Position numbers and translations under genes: made by a program
Origin: an uncultured Clostridium sp.
Lineage (GTDB): Bacteria > Bacillota > Clostridia > TANB77 > CAG-508
Direction: 5' to 3'
Assembly (NCBI GenBank): GCA_958413095.1
Contig: CATYUF010000001.1
Coordinates: forward strand, 1-64,000
DNA length: 64,000 bases
The notes under the pieces: generated by a model
Told to the model about the DNA's origin: nothing
What the model saw: the letters and a program-made list of their open reading frames with translations, nothing else
The model's database searches: none
Part shown: in pieces, positions 45,953 through 54,645 of the stretch
How the letters are laid out: every line of letters begins with the position of its first letter
How positions within the stretch are numbered: the stretch's first letter is position 1

Positions 45953-47278
45953 TTATTTTTGATTTTTAAAACTTAAAATATTATTTCTAGTAGGTTGTAA
46001 TGCTGTATAATTTGCTATAACATACTTTGGTGTTGAAGTAGAATATAGGCTTTTTACAGCTTCAGATAGCTCTAAATAAGATTCTATTTTTCCCGAATCA
46101 AAGCCAGAAGTTTTAATTCTTATAGCAATATCATAAGCTCTTGTTCCAGCAGTTACAATTCTTTTTACATTGTTTAATTCTTCAAAATTAATATCCCAAA
46201 TCCATGAAACATCAAAGCCATCAGCTTTATTATCATTTAATACAAATAATAATTCTTTTTCAGAGTCATCTTCATTTAATATTCTTAGACTTACATTAGC
46301 ACCAGTAGGGTTTTTGGCTAAATTTATAGTAGTATCTATATTATTTATTTTTAAATGTTCTAATCTACCATTATTTAATTCAAAATTAGCTAGAGTATTT
46401 TTTATAATCTCAGTGTCAATATCATACAAAGATGCACAAGAAATAACAGCAATAAAATTATAAATTATATAAATACTATTTGATTTTATAGTATATAAAG
46501 CATTACCAACTTCAAAAGTCTTTTTATCTAAATCAACATTTTTAGCTAATTTATATATTTCATTATCACCATAATTACAATTAGGACATTTGAATTTTCC
46601 GATATGGGAATATTGATAATATTCATATTCTAATCTAGTTTTACAGAAAGGACAGAATTTTCCCTCTCCAGCTTCTTTCATTTCGGCAGTGGCATTAGCA
46701 TACTTTTCAACACTAAAGTAAAAAACATTATCATTATTAGGATTAGCTTTACCAAGTCTTGCAACATTTGGGTCATCATTATTTAATATTAAATTACCAT
46801 TATAATTTTTTAAGAAATTATAGATTTTTAAAATAAGAGATTCAACTTCTCCGTTCCTATCTAGTTGGTCTCTAAAGAAATTACCAACTACTAAAGTATC
46901 TAACTTGAAATCTTTAAAAACAATAGGAACATATCCTTCATCAACTTCAAATACTAGGAAATCAGCTTTTATTTTACCTGTTAAAGTGCAATGTTTTAAA
47001 ATAGTAGATAAAATTCCAGTTTCCATATTATTACCTTCAAAGTTGCTTATTACTTTTTTTTCAGCATTTTTAAAAACTGCACCAATTGCATTATTAATCA
47101 TAGTTTTTCCATTTGTAGATGTAACAGCAATTACAGGACAATTTACTTTAAAATATTTGAAAATATCAGGATTCCAGTCAAAGGCAAATTTTCCTAATAA
47201 ATTACCACCATTTTTACCACAAATTTTTAAGATAAAATGTAGTATTTTCATAGCTAGTATAATAAAAAAGTTTTTCAT
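45953..47278 (-). CDS. murT: Lipid II isoglutaminyl synthase, Mur-ligase subunit MurT
   Basis: About 441 residues. Mur-ligase P-loop AVTSTNGKTMINNAI (about 50-64), a central CPFC...CPNC zinc ribbon (about 210-233) typical of MurT, and the C-terminal DUF1727 domain (NLAKNPTGANVSLRIL). With GatD it converts D-Glu of the stem peptide to D-isoglutamine. The start at 47278 follows GAGGTG; an upstream in-frame ATG is part of that site. Confidence 0.93.
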   Translation of the reverse strand: MKNFFIILAMKILHFILKICGKNGGNLLGKFAFDWNPDIFKYFKVNCPVIAVTSTNGKTMINNAIGAVFKNAEKKVISNFEGNNMETGILSTILKHCTLTGKIKADFLVFEVDEGYVPIVFKDFKLDTLVVGNFFRDQLDRNGEVESLILKIYNFLKNYNGNLILNNDDPNVARLGKANPNNDNVFYFSVEKYANATAEMKEAGEGKFCPFCKTRLEYEYYQYSHIGKFKCPNCNYGDNEIYKLAKNVDLDKKTFEVGNALYTIKSNSIYIIYNFIAVISCASLYDIDTEIIKNTLANFELNNGRLEHLKINNIDTTINLAKNPTGANVSLRILNEDDSEKELLFVLNDNKADGFDVSWIWDINFEELNNVKRIVTAGTRAYDIAIRIKTSGFDSGKIESYLELSEAVKSLYSTSTPKYVIANYTALQPTRNNILSFKNQK

Positions 47279-47493
47279 AAGTATACACCTCATAATTTAA
47301 TTTTACTTGGATTATATCATAATGTATAAAATTTAGGAATATAAAATATAAATTTTTAATTAGTAATATCATTTTGGTAATATTCATGAAAAAAGGAAAA
47401 ATGAATTTATTAATAAATCTTAAAATAAATTATTGATTTTTGATGTAGTAATATAGTAATATTGTAGTATTAAAATTGAAAGAGGGAAGTTAA

Positions 47494-48291
47494 ATGATAT
47501 ATATAAATGAGAAAAAATTAGAGCAATGTAAAATAAATAAGAATAACATATGCTATATAATAGACTTTGACAGAACACTAACAAAAGAAAACTGCGAGGA
47601 TTCTTGGGATGCAGTTGCAAGTAAAAAAATATTTGGAGAAGAATTAGCCAAAGAACTAAATAATTTATACAAAAAATATGGACCAATAGAAGTAAACTAT
47701 AAAATACCTTTTGAAGAAAAAGAAAAATATATGATAGAATGGTATCAAAAATGTATGGAAACATACTATAAATTTAACTTAACAAAAGACAAAGTGGAAA
47801 AGTCCATAAAAACAAGTAATATAGAGCTAAGAACAGGTGTAATAGAATTTTTGAATTTTACTAAAGAAGAAAATATAACTATAATAATATTATCAGCAGG
47901 AATAGGAAATACAATAGAAGAAGTACTAAAACAAAACTCATGTTATTTTGAGAATATACATATAATAAGTAATTTTATTAAATTTGATAATGAAGGATAT
48001 ATGTTAAAATATGAAGGAGATTTAATTCATTCATTAAATAAAAATATAGACAAAATAAATCAGAAAAAAATAATTGATATAGTAGAAAATAAAGAATATA
48101 GAATTGTAATAGGAGATTTAATAGAGGATATAAAAATGTCAGGGGATTATCCTGATGATAAATTAATAAAAATAGGATTTTTAAATAAAAATGTGACTGA
48201 GAATTTAGAAAAATATAAAGAAAAATTTGATATAGTACTAATAAATGAAAATCAAGATTTTGAATTACTAAAAGAAATAATTAAGGCATAG
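47494..48291 (+). CDS. HAD-family nucleotidase-like phosphatase (UMPH-1 type)
   Basis: 265 residues. DxDxT motif at Asp24/Asp26/Thr28 (IIDFDRTLTKEN), motif II ILSAGIGNTIEEVL and motif IV VIGDLIEDIKMS. The arrangement matches eukaryote-like cytosolic 5'-nucleotidase III (UMPH-1) more than serine phosphatases. Ribosome site GAGGGAAG. Monocistronic. Confidence 0.78.
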   Translation: MIYINEKKLEQCKINKNNICYIIDFDRTLTKENCEDSWDAVASKKIFGEELAKELNNLYKKYGPIEVNYKIPFEEKEKYMIEWYQKCMETYYKFNLTKDKVEKSIKTSNIELRTGVIEFLNFTKEENITIIILSAGIGNTIEEVLKQNSCYFENIHIISNFIKFDNEGYMLKYEGDLIHSLNKNIDKINQKKIIDIVENKEYRIVIGDLIEDIKMSGDYPDDKLIKIGFLNKNVTENLEKYKEKFDIVLINENQDFELLKEIIKA

Positions 48292-48371
48292 GCAAAGTTA
48301 AAATATTTAACTTTAAAAAATTATCATAAAAAGTTTAAAGTTTACACAAACTTTACGATATACTCATATAA

Positions 48372-48448
48372 AAATAAGAGGGAATTTACTAGATGAACTT
48401 ACTACTTTAAAAGTAATAGTTCATTGTAGGATACCCTCTTAATCTTAT
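48372..48448. terminator. Long imperfect hairpin after the MgtA-type gene
   Basis: ATAAGAGGGAAT...ATACCCTCTTAATCTTAT closes a stem; the inner TGAACTTACTACTTT/AAAGTAATAGTTCA extends it. It sits between two convergent genes and is probably their shared terminator. Confidence 0.6.
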
Positions 48449-48450
48449 GC

Positions 48451-51060
48451 TTAAATCCAATCTCCATATTTTTTAATATAAATTTTCTTTGCAAATAATG
48501 CAAGTATACAATAGAAGAAAGTAATTACAAAAATCATAACAATATATTTAAATGCAATAGGAACTAATCCAATTATACTTCCTAAGGTAGTAAATGGAAC
48601 TATAAGTCCAATAATTATAAGCAATATTGAAGAAAAATACACCATTTTATGAGCATTACTTTGGATAAATGGTATTTTAGAAGTTCTAATAATGTGCATG
48701 CCTACTAAATTAGAAACTATACTGTAACTAAACCAAACGGTTTGGAAAGTAGCTGCTTCTCTTATACCAAATATAAACCATAAGCTTGCAAAAATCACTA
48801 AATCAAATATTGAACTTATTGGACCCATAAATAGCATAAAGTTTTTTAGACTTTTTATACTAAAAGTTTTAGGCTTTTTAATAATATCATTATCAACATT
48901 ATCAAAAGGTAGGGTCATTTGACCAAAATCATAAAGTAAACTTTCTACTAATAATTGAATAGGAGTTTCAGGTAAAAATGGTAAAGCAACACTTGCAACA
49001 ATTACAGATAGAACTTCTCCAAAGTTAAAGCTTGTTGCCATTTTTATATATTTCATCAAATTAGCAAAAGTTTTTCTACCTTCAGTAACTCCATCTAATA
49101 AGACATTCAAATCTTTTTCAAGAAGAATTATATCAGCAGATTCTTTGGCAATATCTACTGCGGTATCAACAGATATACCTACATCAGAATTTGTAAGTGA
49201 AGGGCTATCATTTATTCCATCACCCATATAACCAACTACATTTCCAGATTCTTTTAAAAGTCTAACGATTCTTGCTTTTTGAATAGGAGAAAGTTTAGCA
49301 AAGATATTATTTTTCTTTAATAATCTAGAAACTCCTAAATCAGAAAGTTTATCAATTTGACTTCCTAAAATAATTTTTCTTGACTTAATTCCAACTCTAT
49401 CACATACTGATTTAGTTACTTCTGCATTATCTCCTGTTAATACTATTACACGAATTCCAGCAGAGTTCATCTTTAAAATAGATTCTTTTGCAGATTCTTT
49501 AGGTGGGTCTAAAAATCCTATAAAACCTAGTAAAATCATATTTTTTTCATCTTTTACATCAAAATCTGAAATATTTGCAATATCATTTTTTTGGCAAACA
49601 GCAACTACTCTTAAACCATCACGATTTAATTGTTTTGTTATTTTATTAATGTTTTCTTTAATTTCTTTTGTTAAAGAAGATACTGTTCCTCTATAATCTA
49701 CCATTGTGCAGATATTAAGGATTTCTTCGACAGCACCTTTAGTAATTAATTGTTTTTTATTATTTTTATCTTGAACAACAACAGACAAACGCCTACGAGA
49801 GAAGTCAAAAGGAATTTCGTCAACTTTTATATATTGTGTACTTATTTCAGACATATTATGTTCTAAGCCTCTTTTGATAACAGCTTCATCAATATTACCT
49901 TTTAGACCTGTTTGGAAATATGCGTTTAAAAATGCATGTTTTAAAACTCTTAAATCTTCATCACCATTTATATCTAAATATTTTTCTAAAACAATGTTAT
50001 CCTCTGTTAAAGTTCCAGTTTTATCAGTACATAATATATTCATTGCTCCAAAATTTTGAATTGCATCTAGTTTTTTTACAATAGTTTTTTTCTTAGACAT
50101 TCTGACAGCACCTTTTGATAAACAAGAAGATAAAATAACTGGTAATAAAAGAGGTGTGATGGTTATTGCTATTGCAACAGCAAAAGTAAATGCAGTAATG
50201 TTATCGTGTTTTTGAAAGTTTAAAAGAAAAACAATAGGTATCATTATTAGCATAAATCTAATTAATAATTTACTAATACTTTCAATTCCTTTTTGAAAAG
50301 CAGTCTTTGGTTTTCCTGATGTGATTGTATGAGCTATTTTTCCAAAATAAGTAGAATCTCCTATTTTTATAACACATGCTTTAGCACTACCTGAGATTAC
50401 ATTTGTTCCCATAAAGCAGATAGTATCTAGTTCAGATATAGTATCAATTTCATTATTAGTTATTTCTGTTTCAGAGGATTTTTTAATAGCATCAGACTCT
50501 CCTGTTAAAGAAGATTGTCCAACATATAAATCTTTAGAATCAAGAATTCTTAAATCAGCTGGAATCATACTACCAGCAGATAATAAAATTATATCATTTA
50601 AAGTTACATTTTTTATTGGAATTTCAATTTCTTTTCCATCTCTCATTACAGTGCAAGTGGTTGCTACTAATTCTTTAAGATTTTCAGCAGCTTTGTTTGA
50701 ACGATATTCTTCAAAAAAATCTAAAAATGTACTTGCAGTAATTAAAATTAAAATAACAATAATGTTTGCATAGCTTGGAGTTTCTGGTAAATAAATATCT
50801 GTGTAACATAGAAGTAATACAATTCCTAGTAAGATAATATTAAATGGGCTAAATAAACTGTCAAAAAAGTAGTTATACCATTTTTTTGATTTTGATTGTT
50901 TGATTTCATTAAGTCCATATTTACGATTATTTTCTAAAGCTTTAGAAGAAGATAGACCGTTTAGATTCAAGTTATGCTTTTTTATGAATTCGTCTTTTGA
51001 GAGTAAACAATCTTCTCCATATAGTTTTGAAATATTAACTTCATCTTTTGAGTTTTGCAT
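48451..51060 (-). CDS. mgtA: Magnesium-type P-type ATPase (MgtA family)
   Basis: About 869 residues. P-type ATPase with phosphorylation motif DKTGTLTEDN, TGES in the actuator domain, GDGINDSPSL hinge and about ten membrane helices; the first pairs are near 65-105 and 260-310. The sequence follows P3B Mg2+ importers (MgtA/MgtB) and ends IYIKKYGDWI. The start at 51060 is preferred over ATG 51069, which is only 2 nt from AAAGGA, though neither spacing is ideal. No magnesium riboswitch is visible upstream. Confidence 0.88.
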   Translation of the reverse strand: MQNSKDEVNISKLYGEDCLLSKDEFIKKHNLNLNGLSSSKALENNRKYGLNEIKQSKSKKWYNYFFDSLFSPFNIILLGIVLLLCYTDIYLPETPSYANIIVILILITASTFLDFFEEYRSNKAAENLKELVATTCTVMRDGKEIEIPIKNVTLNDIILLSAGSMIPADLRILDSKDLYVGQSSLTGESDAIKKSSETEITNNEIDTISELDTICFMGTNVISGSAKACVIKIGDSTYFGKIAHTITSGKPKTAFQKGIESISKLLIRFMLIMIPIVFLLNFQKHDNITAFTFAVAIAITITPLLLPVILSSCLSKGAVRMSKKKTIVKKLDAIQNFGAMNILCTDKTGTLTEDNIVLEKYLDINGDEDLRVLKHAFLNAYFQTGLKGNIDEAVIKRGLEHNMSEISTQYIKVDEIPFDFSRRRLSVVVQDKNNKKQLITKGAVEEILNICTMVDYRGTVSSLTKEIKENINKITKQLNRDGLRVVAVCQKNDIANISDFDVKDEKNMILLGFIGFLDPPKESAKESILKMNSAGIRVIVLTGDNAEVTKSVCDRVGIKSRKIILGSQIDKLSDLGVSRLLKKNNIFAKLSPIQKARIVRLLKESGNVVGYMGDGINDSPSLTNSDVGISVDTAVDIAKESADIILLEKDLNVLLDGVTEGRKTFANLMKYIKMATSFNFGEVLSVIVASVALPFLPETPIQLLVESLLYDFGQMTLPFDNVDNDIIKKPKTFSIKSLKNFMLFMGPISSIFDLVIFASLWFIFGIREAATFQTVWFSYSIVSNLVGMHIIRTSKIPFIQSNAHKMVYFSSILLIIIGLIVPFTTLGSIIGLVPIAFKYIVMIFVITFFYCILALFAKKIYIKKYGDWI

Positions 51061-51165
51061 TTTAATCATCTTCCTTTCAAATAATTTATTTAGAAGTTAT
51101 GAAATCTTACTTATAAAGTATAACCATAATAGAAAAAAATAACAATAAAATATTAAAAATTAAAT

Positions 51166-51207
51166 AAAAATTATAATTATCAACTATTTCCAGCTTCTCT
51201 ACAATAA
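51166..51207. repeat. Solo arm of the 16.3-kb palindrome
   Basis: 42 bases identical to 16500-16541, covering most of the right arm plus TTCTCTACAATAA beyond it. No left arm or core is nearby. Confidence 0.75.
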
Positions 51208-51348
51208 TAACAAAAGGTTTAGGAAAAAGGTGTAAAAATCAGAAATATTTGTGTAAAAAAGAATTTTAATGTGATATAATTAAAACAAAATATAGAAATT
51301 ATATTATATAAAATATAAATTTAGTAAAAATGAAAGGAACATCCTAAA

Positions 51349-51858
51349 ATGGAAGTAGAGGAAATAATAGCCAATAACGATAATAAAGAGGAAATGTTAA
51401 AAGCAGTAAAGGAAAGTGGTAAAAATTTAGATTTAGTTTCAGAAAGGTTACAAGATGATGATGATATAGTAAGAACTGCAATAATACAAGATGGTGAAGC
51501 ATTGGAATTTGCAAGTGATAGGTTAAAAGATAATAAAGAAATTTTAAAATTAGCAATAGAAACAGCTCCTTGGACAATTTGTTATGCTTCTGAAAGATTA
51601 AGAGCAGATAAAGAAATAATTTTCGAAAGCTGTAAAAAATATGGTCAAGCTCTATATTTTGCAAGTGAAGAATTAAGAAATGATAGAGAAGTTGTAAAAG
51701 CAGCAGTAGAAAATAAAGGAATAATAATAAAATATGCAAGTAGTAGATTAATAGACGACAAAGAATTGGCAGAAATAGCAGTAAAACAGAATAAACAAGC
51801 TTATCATTTTATATCAAATAGATTAAAAGAAGACGAGGATATAAAGAGCCTGATGTGA
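51349..51858 (+). CDS. DUF4116 repeat protein
   Basis: 169 residues made of about four repeats of the pattern A..xG..L.(Y/F)AS(E/D)RL(R/K)(D/A)DKE(I/V)...A, characteristic of DUF4116 helical repeats. No catalytic motif. Such repeats are usually in protein-interaction modules; the role is unknown. Ribosome site GAAAGGAAC. Confidence 0.82.
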   Translation: MEVEEIIANNDNKEEMLKAVKESGKNLDLVSERLQDDDDIVRTAIIQDGEALEFASDRLKDNKEILKLAIETAPWTICYASERLRADKEIIFESCKKYGQALYFASEELRNDREVVKAAVENKGIIIKYASSRLIDDKELAEIAVKQNKQAYHFISNRLKEDEDIKSLM

Positions 51859-51972
51859 TTTGAGTTAATAAATAAGTTAGTATTATTAAATATATATACA
51901 GATGATAAAAATTATGCAATATATAGTTTTTTACATAATGTAAATGATTTAGTTCAATAAAAGTAGTAAAGT

Positions 51973-52017
51973 ATAGGTAAAAGTAAAGAGATTATTTAAA
52001 AAATTACTTTTACCTAT
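51973..52017. terminator. Hairpin after the DUF4116 gene
   Basis: ATAGGTAAAAGTAA pairs perfectly with TTACTTTTACCTAT. The T-run is better on the minus strand, so it may end the FUSC transcript. Confidence 0.6.
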
Positions 52018-52020
52018 TAT

Positions 52021-52134
52021 ATATGAAAAAATATGTTATAAATATAAAAGTAAAGATTTCCTATAAAATAAAAAATATAGGATTTTTTCATATACAACAA
52101 GTAAAAGTGACATTAAAAAACTTACGATAGCTTT
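52021..52134 (+). repeat. Dispersed foldable repeat, copy D
   Basis: TATATGAAAAAAT pairs with ATTTTTTCATATA. It is followed by ACAACAAGTAAAAGTGAC and ACGATAGCTTTACTT as in copies A and B. It abuts the stop codon of the FUSC gene. Confidence 0.6.
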
Positions 52135-52136
52135 AC

Positions 52137-53147
52137 TTATATAGTTTCGCTACTTTTCTTATTTTTATGTAATGATAATTTTCTTTTTAGTAAAATAAAA
52201 AATCTTCTAAAATTCAAACGATTAATGCAATAACCTAAAACACAACCTAGAATAACTAAGGCAATTCTAATTTCTATAGCTGTATTAGGGTCAAATAACA
52301 CCATTGAGGAGCTTAAAGAATTTACTGTAATGAAAACCATTTGATATCTATAATCCTCAATAAATGTATATATATAATTAAGAATAATAGTAGTAAATGC
52401 TACATATTTATCTGGTATTAAGTATTGGAACAATAAAACAAACATTACTGAACCTACAACAGTGGCAATAATTCTATAAATAAATCTTTTTTGAGTATGG
52501 TCAAAATCAATTTGTGTAAGTGACATTACAGACATAGCAATCCACATTGTTTTTTGAAGACCAACTAAAGAACCTATTAACATTGCTATACTAACACCAA
52601 CAGCCATTTTACAAGAAAGAATAAATCTTGGAGAAGATATATCAAAATCAGTAAATAATTCTCTAAATTTGATATGTTTTTCTTCAGAGTTTCTATGCTT
52701 ATAATAATATACAGCTGAAACAATTAATCCACCAATAAGAAGACTTAGCATTCTTGTATAAAAATCTTTTCCTATTGCAACATTGGATTGGTCAAAAATA
52801 TAGCATAGAATAAATGGCATATATGCTTTATATTCAGGTTTTAAAGAGGGTACATACATAATTATAAATATTGCAATTAAATTTACAAAAAAACCTAAAA
52901 ATGGATTAATAATAGCAATTCTATTAGCAATTCCAGTAAAGACAAACAAAGATACAATTATTATTGGAGCTTCCTTTTTATCAATTCCAATATTCATTTT
53001 CCAATAGAGCATAATTCCAATTAGAATACATACCCAAGTAAGTGAGTTATTTGAGCCAAATAATGATGAGAAAATCCCAACAAAAACCATAATACATGCA
53101 AGCATAAATAAATTAGATATTGCACTTTTAAAAGTAAATTTTTTCAA
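52137..53147 (-). CDS. FUSC-family aromatic acid exporter-like membrane protein
   Basis: 336 residues. The first half has about six membrane helices (about 12-30, 36-52, 62-100, 105-125, 130-150), and a second bundle (about 180-310) contains the FUSC-like stretch RFILSCKMAVGVSIAMLIGSLVGLQKTMWIAMSVMSLTQ. Relatives export aromatic acids or resemble fusaric-acid resistance proteins. Basic cytoplasmic tail. The 3' end overlaps sequence shared with repeat copies B and D. Confidence 0.78.
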   Translation of the reverse strand: MKKFTFKSAISNLFMLACIMVFVGIFSSLFGSNNSLTWVCILIGIMLYWKMNIGIDKKEAPIIIVSLFVFTGIANRIAIINPFLGFFVNLIAIFIIMYVPSLKPEYKAYMPFILCYIFDQSNVAIGKDFYTRMLSLLIGGLIVSAVYYYKHRNSEEKHIKFRELFTDFDISSPRFILSCKMAVGVSIAMLIGSLVGLQKTMWIAMSVMSLTQIDFDHTQKRFIYRIIATVVGSVMFVLLFQYLIPDKYVAFTTIILNYIYTFIEDYRYQMVFITVNSLSSSMVLFDPNTAIEIRIALVILGCVLGYCINRLNFRRFFILLKRKLSLHKNKKSSETI

Positions 53148-53258
53148 ATAAATCAGTCCTTTCTTAAAATAAAATTACAAATAATAATTGTAACATAAAT
53201 TATTACAAACCACAATACAAAAATGAGATTTTTTTATTAAATAAAAGTGCTAAAATCA

Positions 53259-53287
53259 TTGACAAATAAATAATTATGATATAAAAT
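53259..53287 (+). promoter_or_regulatory. Promoter of the RhuM-Fic gene
   Basis: TTGACA (53259) and TAAAAT (53282), 17-nt spacer, about 93 bases before the ATG. Confidence 0.6.
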
Positions 53288-53379
53288 ACAAACAATAGTT
53301 CACAAAATATGAAACGAAGAAAAATATGTAGTAATAAAGGTAATAAGAACTAAAATTTGTTAGAAAAGGATGTGTTCTT

Positions 53380-54327
53380 ATGAATGAAAAAAAGAATGAA
53401 ATTATTTTGTTTGAGAATCAAGGGGTGAGGCTAGAAGTTAATTTAAAGGATGAAACTGTATGGCTTACACAAGAACAAATGTCAAAATTGTTTACAAAAG
53501 CTAAATCTACTATTAATGAACATATAAAGAATATATATAAAGAGGGAGAATTGCTAGAAATAGAAACAATGACTAAATTCGGAAATTCCGAATTTGCTGA
53601 TAAACCAACTAATTATTATAATTTGGATATGATTATATCTGTTGGATATCGTGTAAAATCACAAAATGGTATTTTATTTAGAAAATGGGCCACTAAAATT
53701 TTAAAAGACTATATGTTAAAAGGCTATGCAGTAAATCAAAAGAGATTAGAATACTTAGAAAAAACAGTCCAACTTATAGATATAGCAAATAGAATAGATG
53801 ATAGATTAGAAAAAAATGATGCAAAAGGCATATTAAAAGTAATTGGAGAGTATTCAAAAGCACTAGATTTACTAGATGACTATGACCATAGAACACTAAA
53901 GAAAATAGAAGGGAATATAGACGAAAGAAAAATTAAATATAGTGAATGTATAGAAGTAATAAACAAATTAAGATTTAATGAAGAAAGTTCATTATTTGCA
54001 GTAGAAAGAGATAAAGGATTAGAATCAATTATAGGAAATATTTATCAAAGTTTTGGAGGACAAGATATTTATAAAAGCATTGAAGAAAAAGGAGCGAATT
54101 TCTTGTATTTAGTAGTAAAAAATCATGTATTTGCAAATGGAAATAAAAGAATTGCTGCAACATTATTTATATATTTTTTAAATTTTTACAATATTTTATA
54201 TAAGAATGGAAAACAAGTTATAGATAATAATACTTTAACAGCATTAACTTTATTAATAGCAGAATCACATCCTAAAGAAAAAGAAATCATTATAGACTTA
54301 GTAATGAACTTTTTAAATAATGATTAA
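53380..54327 (+). CDS. RhuM-Fic/Doc fusion protein
   Basis: 315 residues. The N-terminal RhuM/VirR-like domain (VWLTQEQMSKLFTKAKSTINEHIKNIY..., YYNLDMIISVGYRVKSQNGILFRKWATKILKDYML) is followed by a Fic/Doc domain with His249 in HVFANGNKRIAATLF. The Asn-Gly-Asn-Lys-Arg form is closer to Doc, which phosphorylates EF-Tu, than to AMPylating HPFxxGNGR. A combined RhuM/Fic family is known. There is no separate antitoxin gene beside it, so the RhuM part may be its DNA-binding or regulatory half. Confidence 0.85.
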   Translation: MNEKKNEIILFENQGVRLEVNLKDETVWLTQEQMSKLFTKAKSTINEHIKNIYKEGELLEIETMTKFGNSEFADKPTNYYNLDMIISVGYRVKSQNGILFRKWATKILKDYMLKGYAVNQKRLEYLEKTVQLIDIANRIDDRLEKNDAKGILKVIGEYSKALDLLDDYDHRTLKKIEGNIDERKIKYSECIEVINKLRFNEESSLFAVERDKGLESIIGNIYQSFGGQDIYKSIEEKGANFLYLVVKNHVFANGNKRIAATLFIYFLNFYNILYKNGKQVIDNNTLTALTLLIAESHPKEKEIIIDLVMNFLNND

Positions 54328-54345
54328 TATATTTTTTTAAACAAT

Positions 54346-54525
54346 ATACTTTTGTAGTGTAAAATAATTCTATGACAATATTTGTAAATCAATTAAACTT
54401 AATACATTTTTTACTAGAAATATTATTAAAATTTATATAAAATGAAAAATTTTTATATTCGAATGTGTGTAAAAATACTATGCTAGTAAACAATGTAAGA
54501 GAATTATTTTACACTAATACTTTTG
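54346..54525. mobile_element. MITE-like element with 17-bp inverted repeats and 9-bp target duplication
   Basis: The element at 54355-54516 (162 bp) begins TAGTGTAAAATAATTCT and ends with its exact reverse complement. It is flanked on both sides by the direct repeat ATACTTTTG (54346-54354, 54517-54525). An inner pair TTTACTAG/CTAGTAAA is also present. It has no coding capacity and is therefore non-autonomous. It fills most of the gap between the RhuM-Fic gene and the surface protein. Confidence 0.85.
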
Positions 54526-54645
54526 GCAAAAATATTGAGAATTAACACTAATTATGATATAATTTAAACATTAAAATTAATATTGAATAAAATATAAGTG
54601 CAATAAAATAAATTCAAAACACTTATATAGATAGGATGTGAAAAA

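Noticed and set aside
51070..51348. Magnesium riboswitch upstream of the MgtA-type gene
   Set aside because: No M-box landmarks or terminator hairpin were seen on the minus strand.
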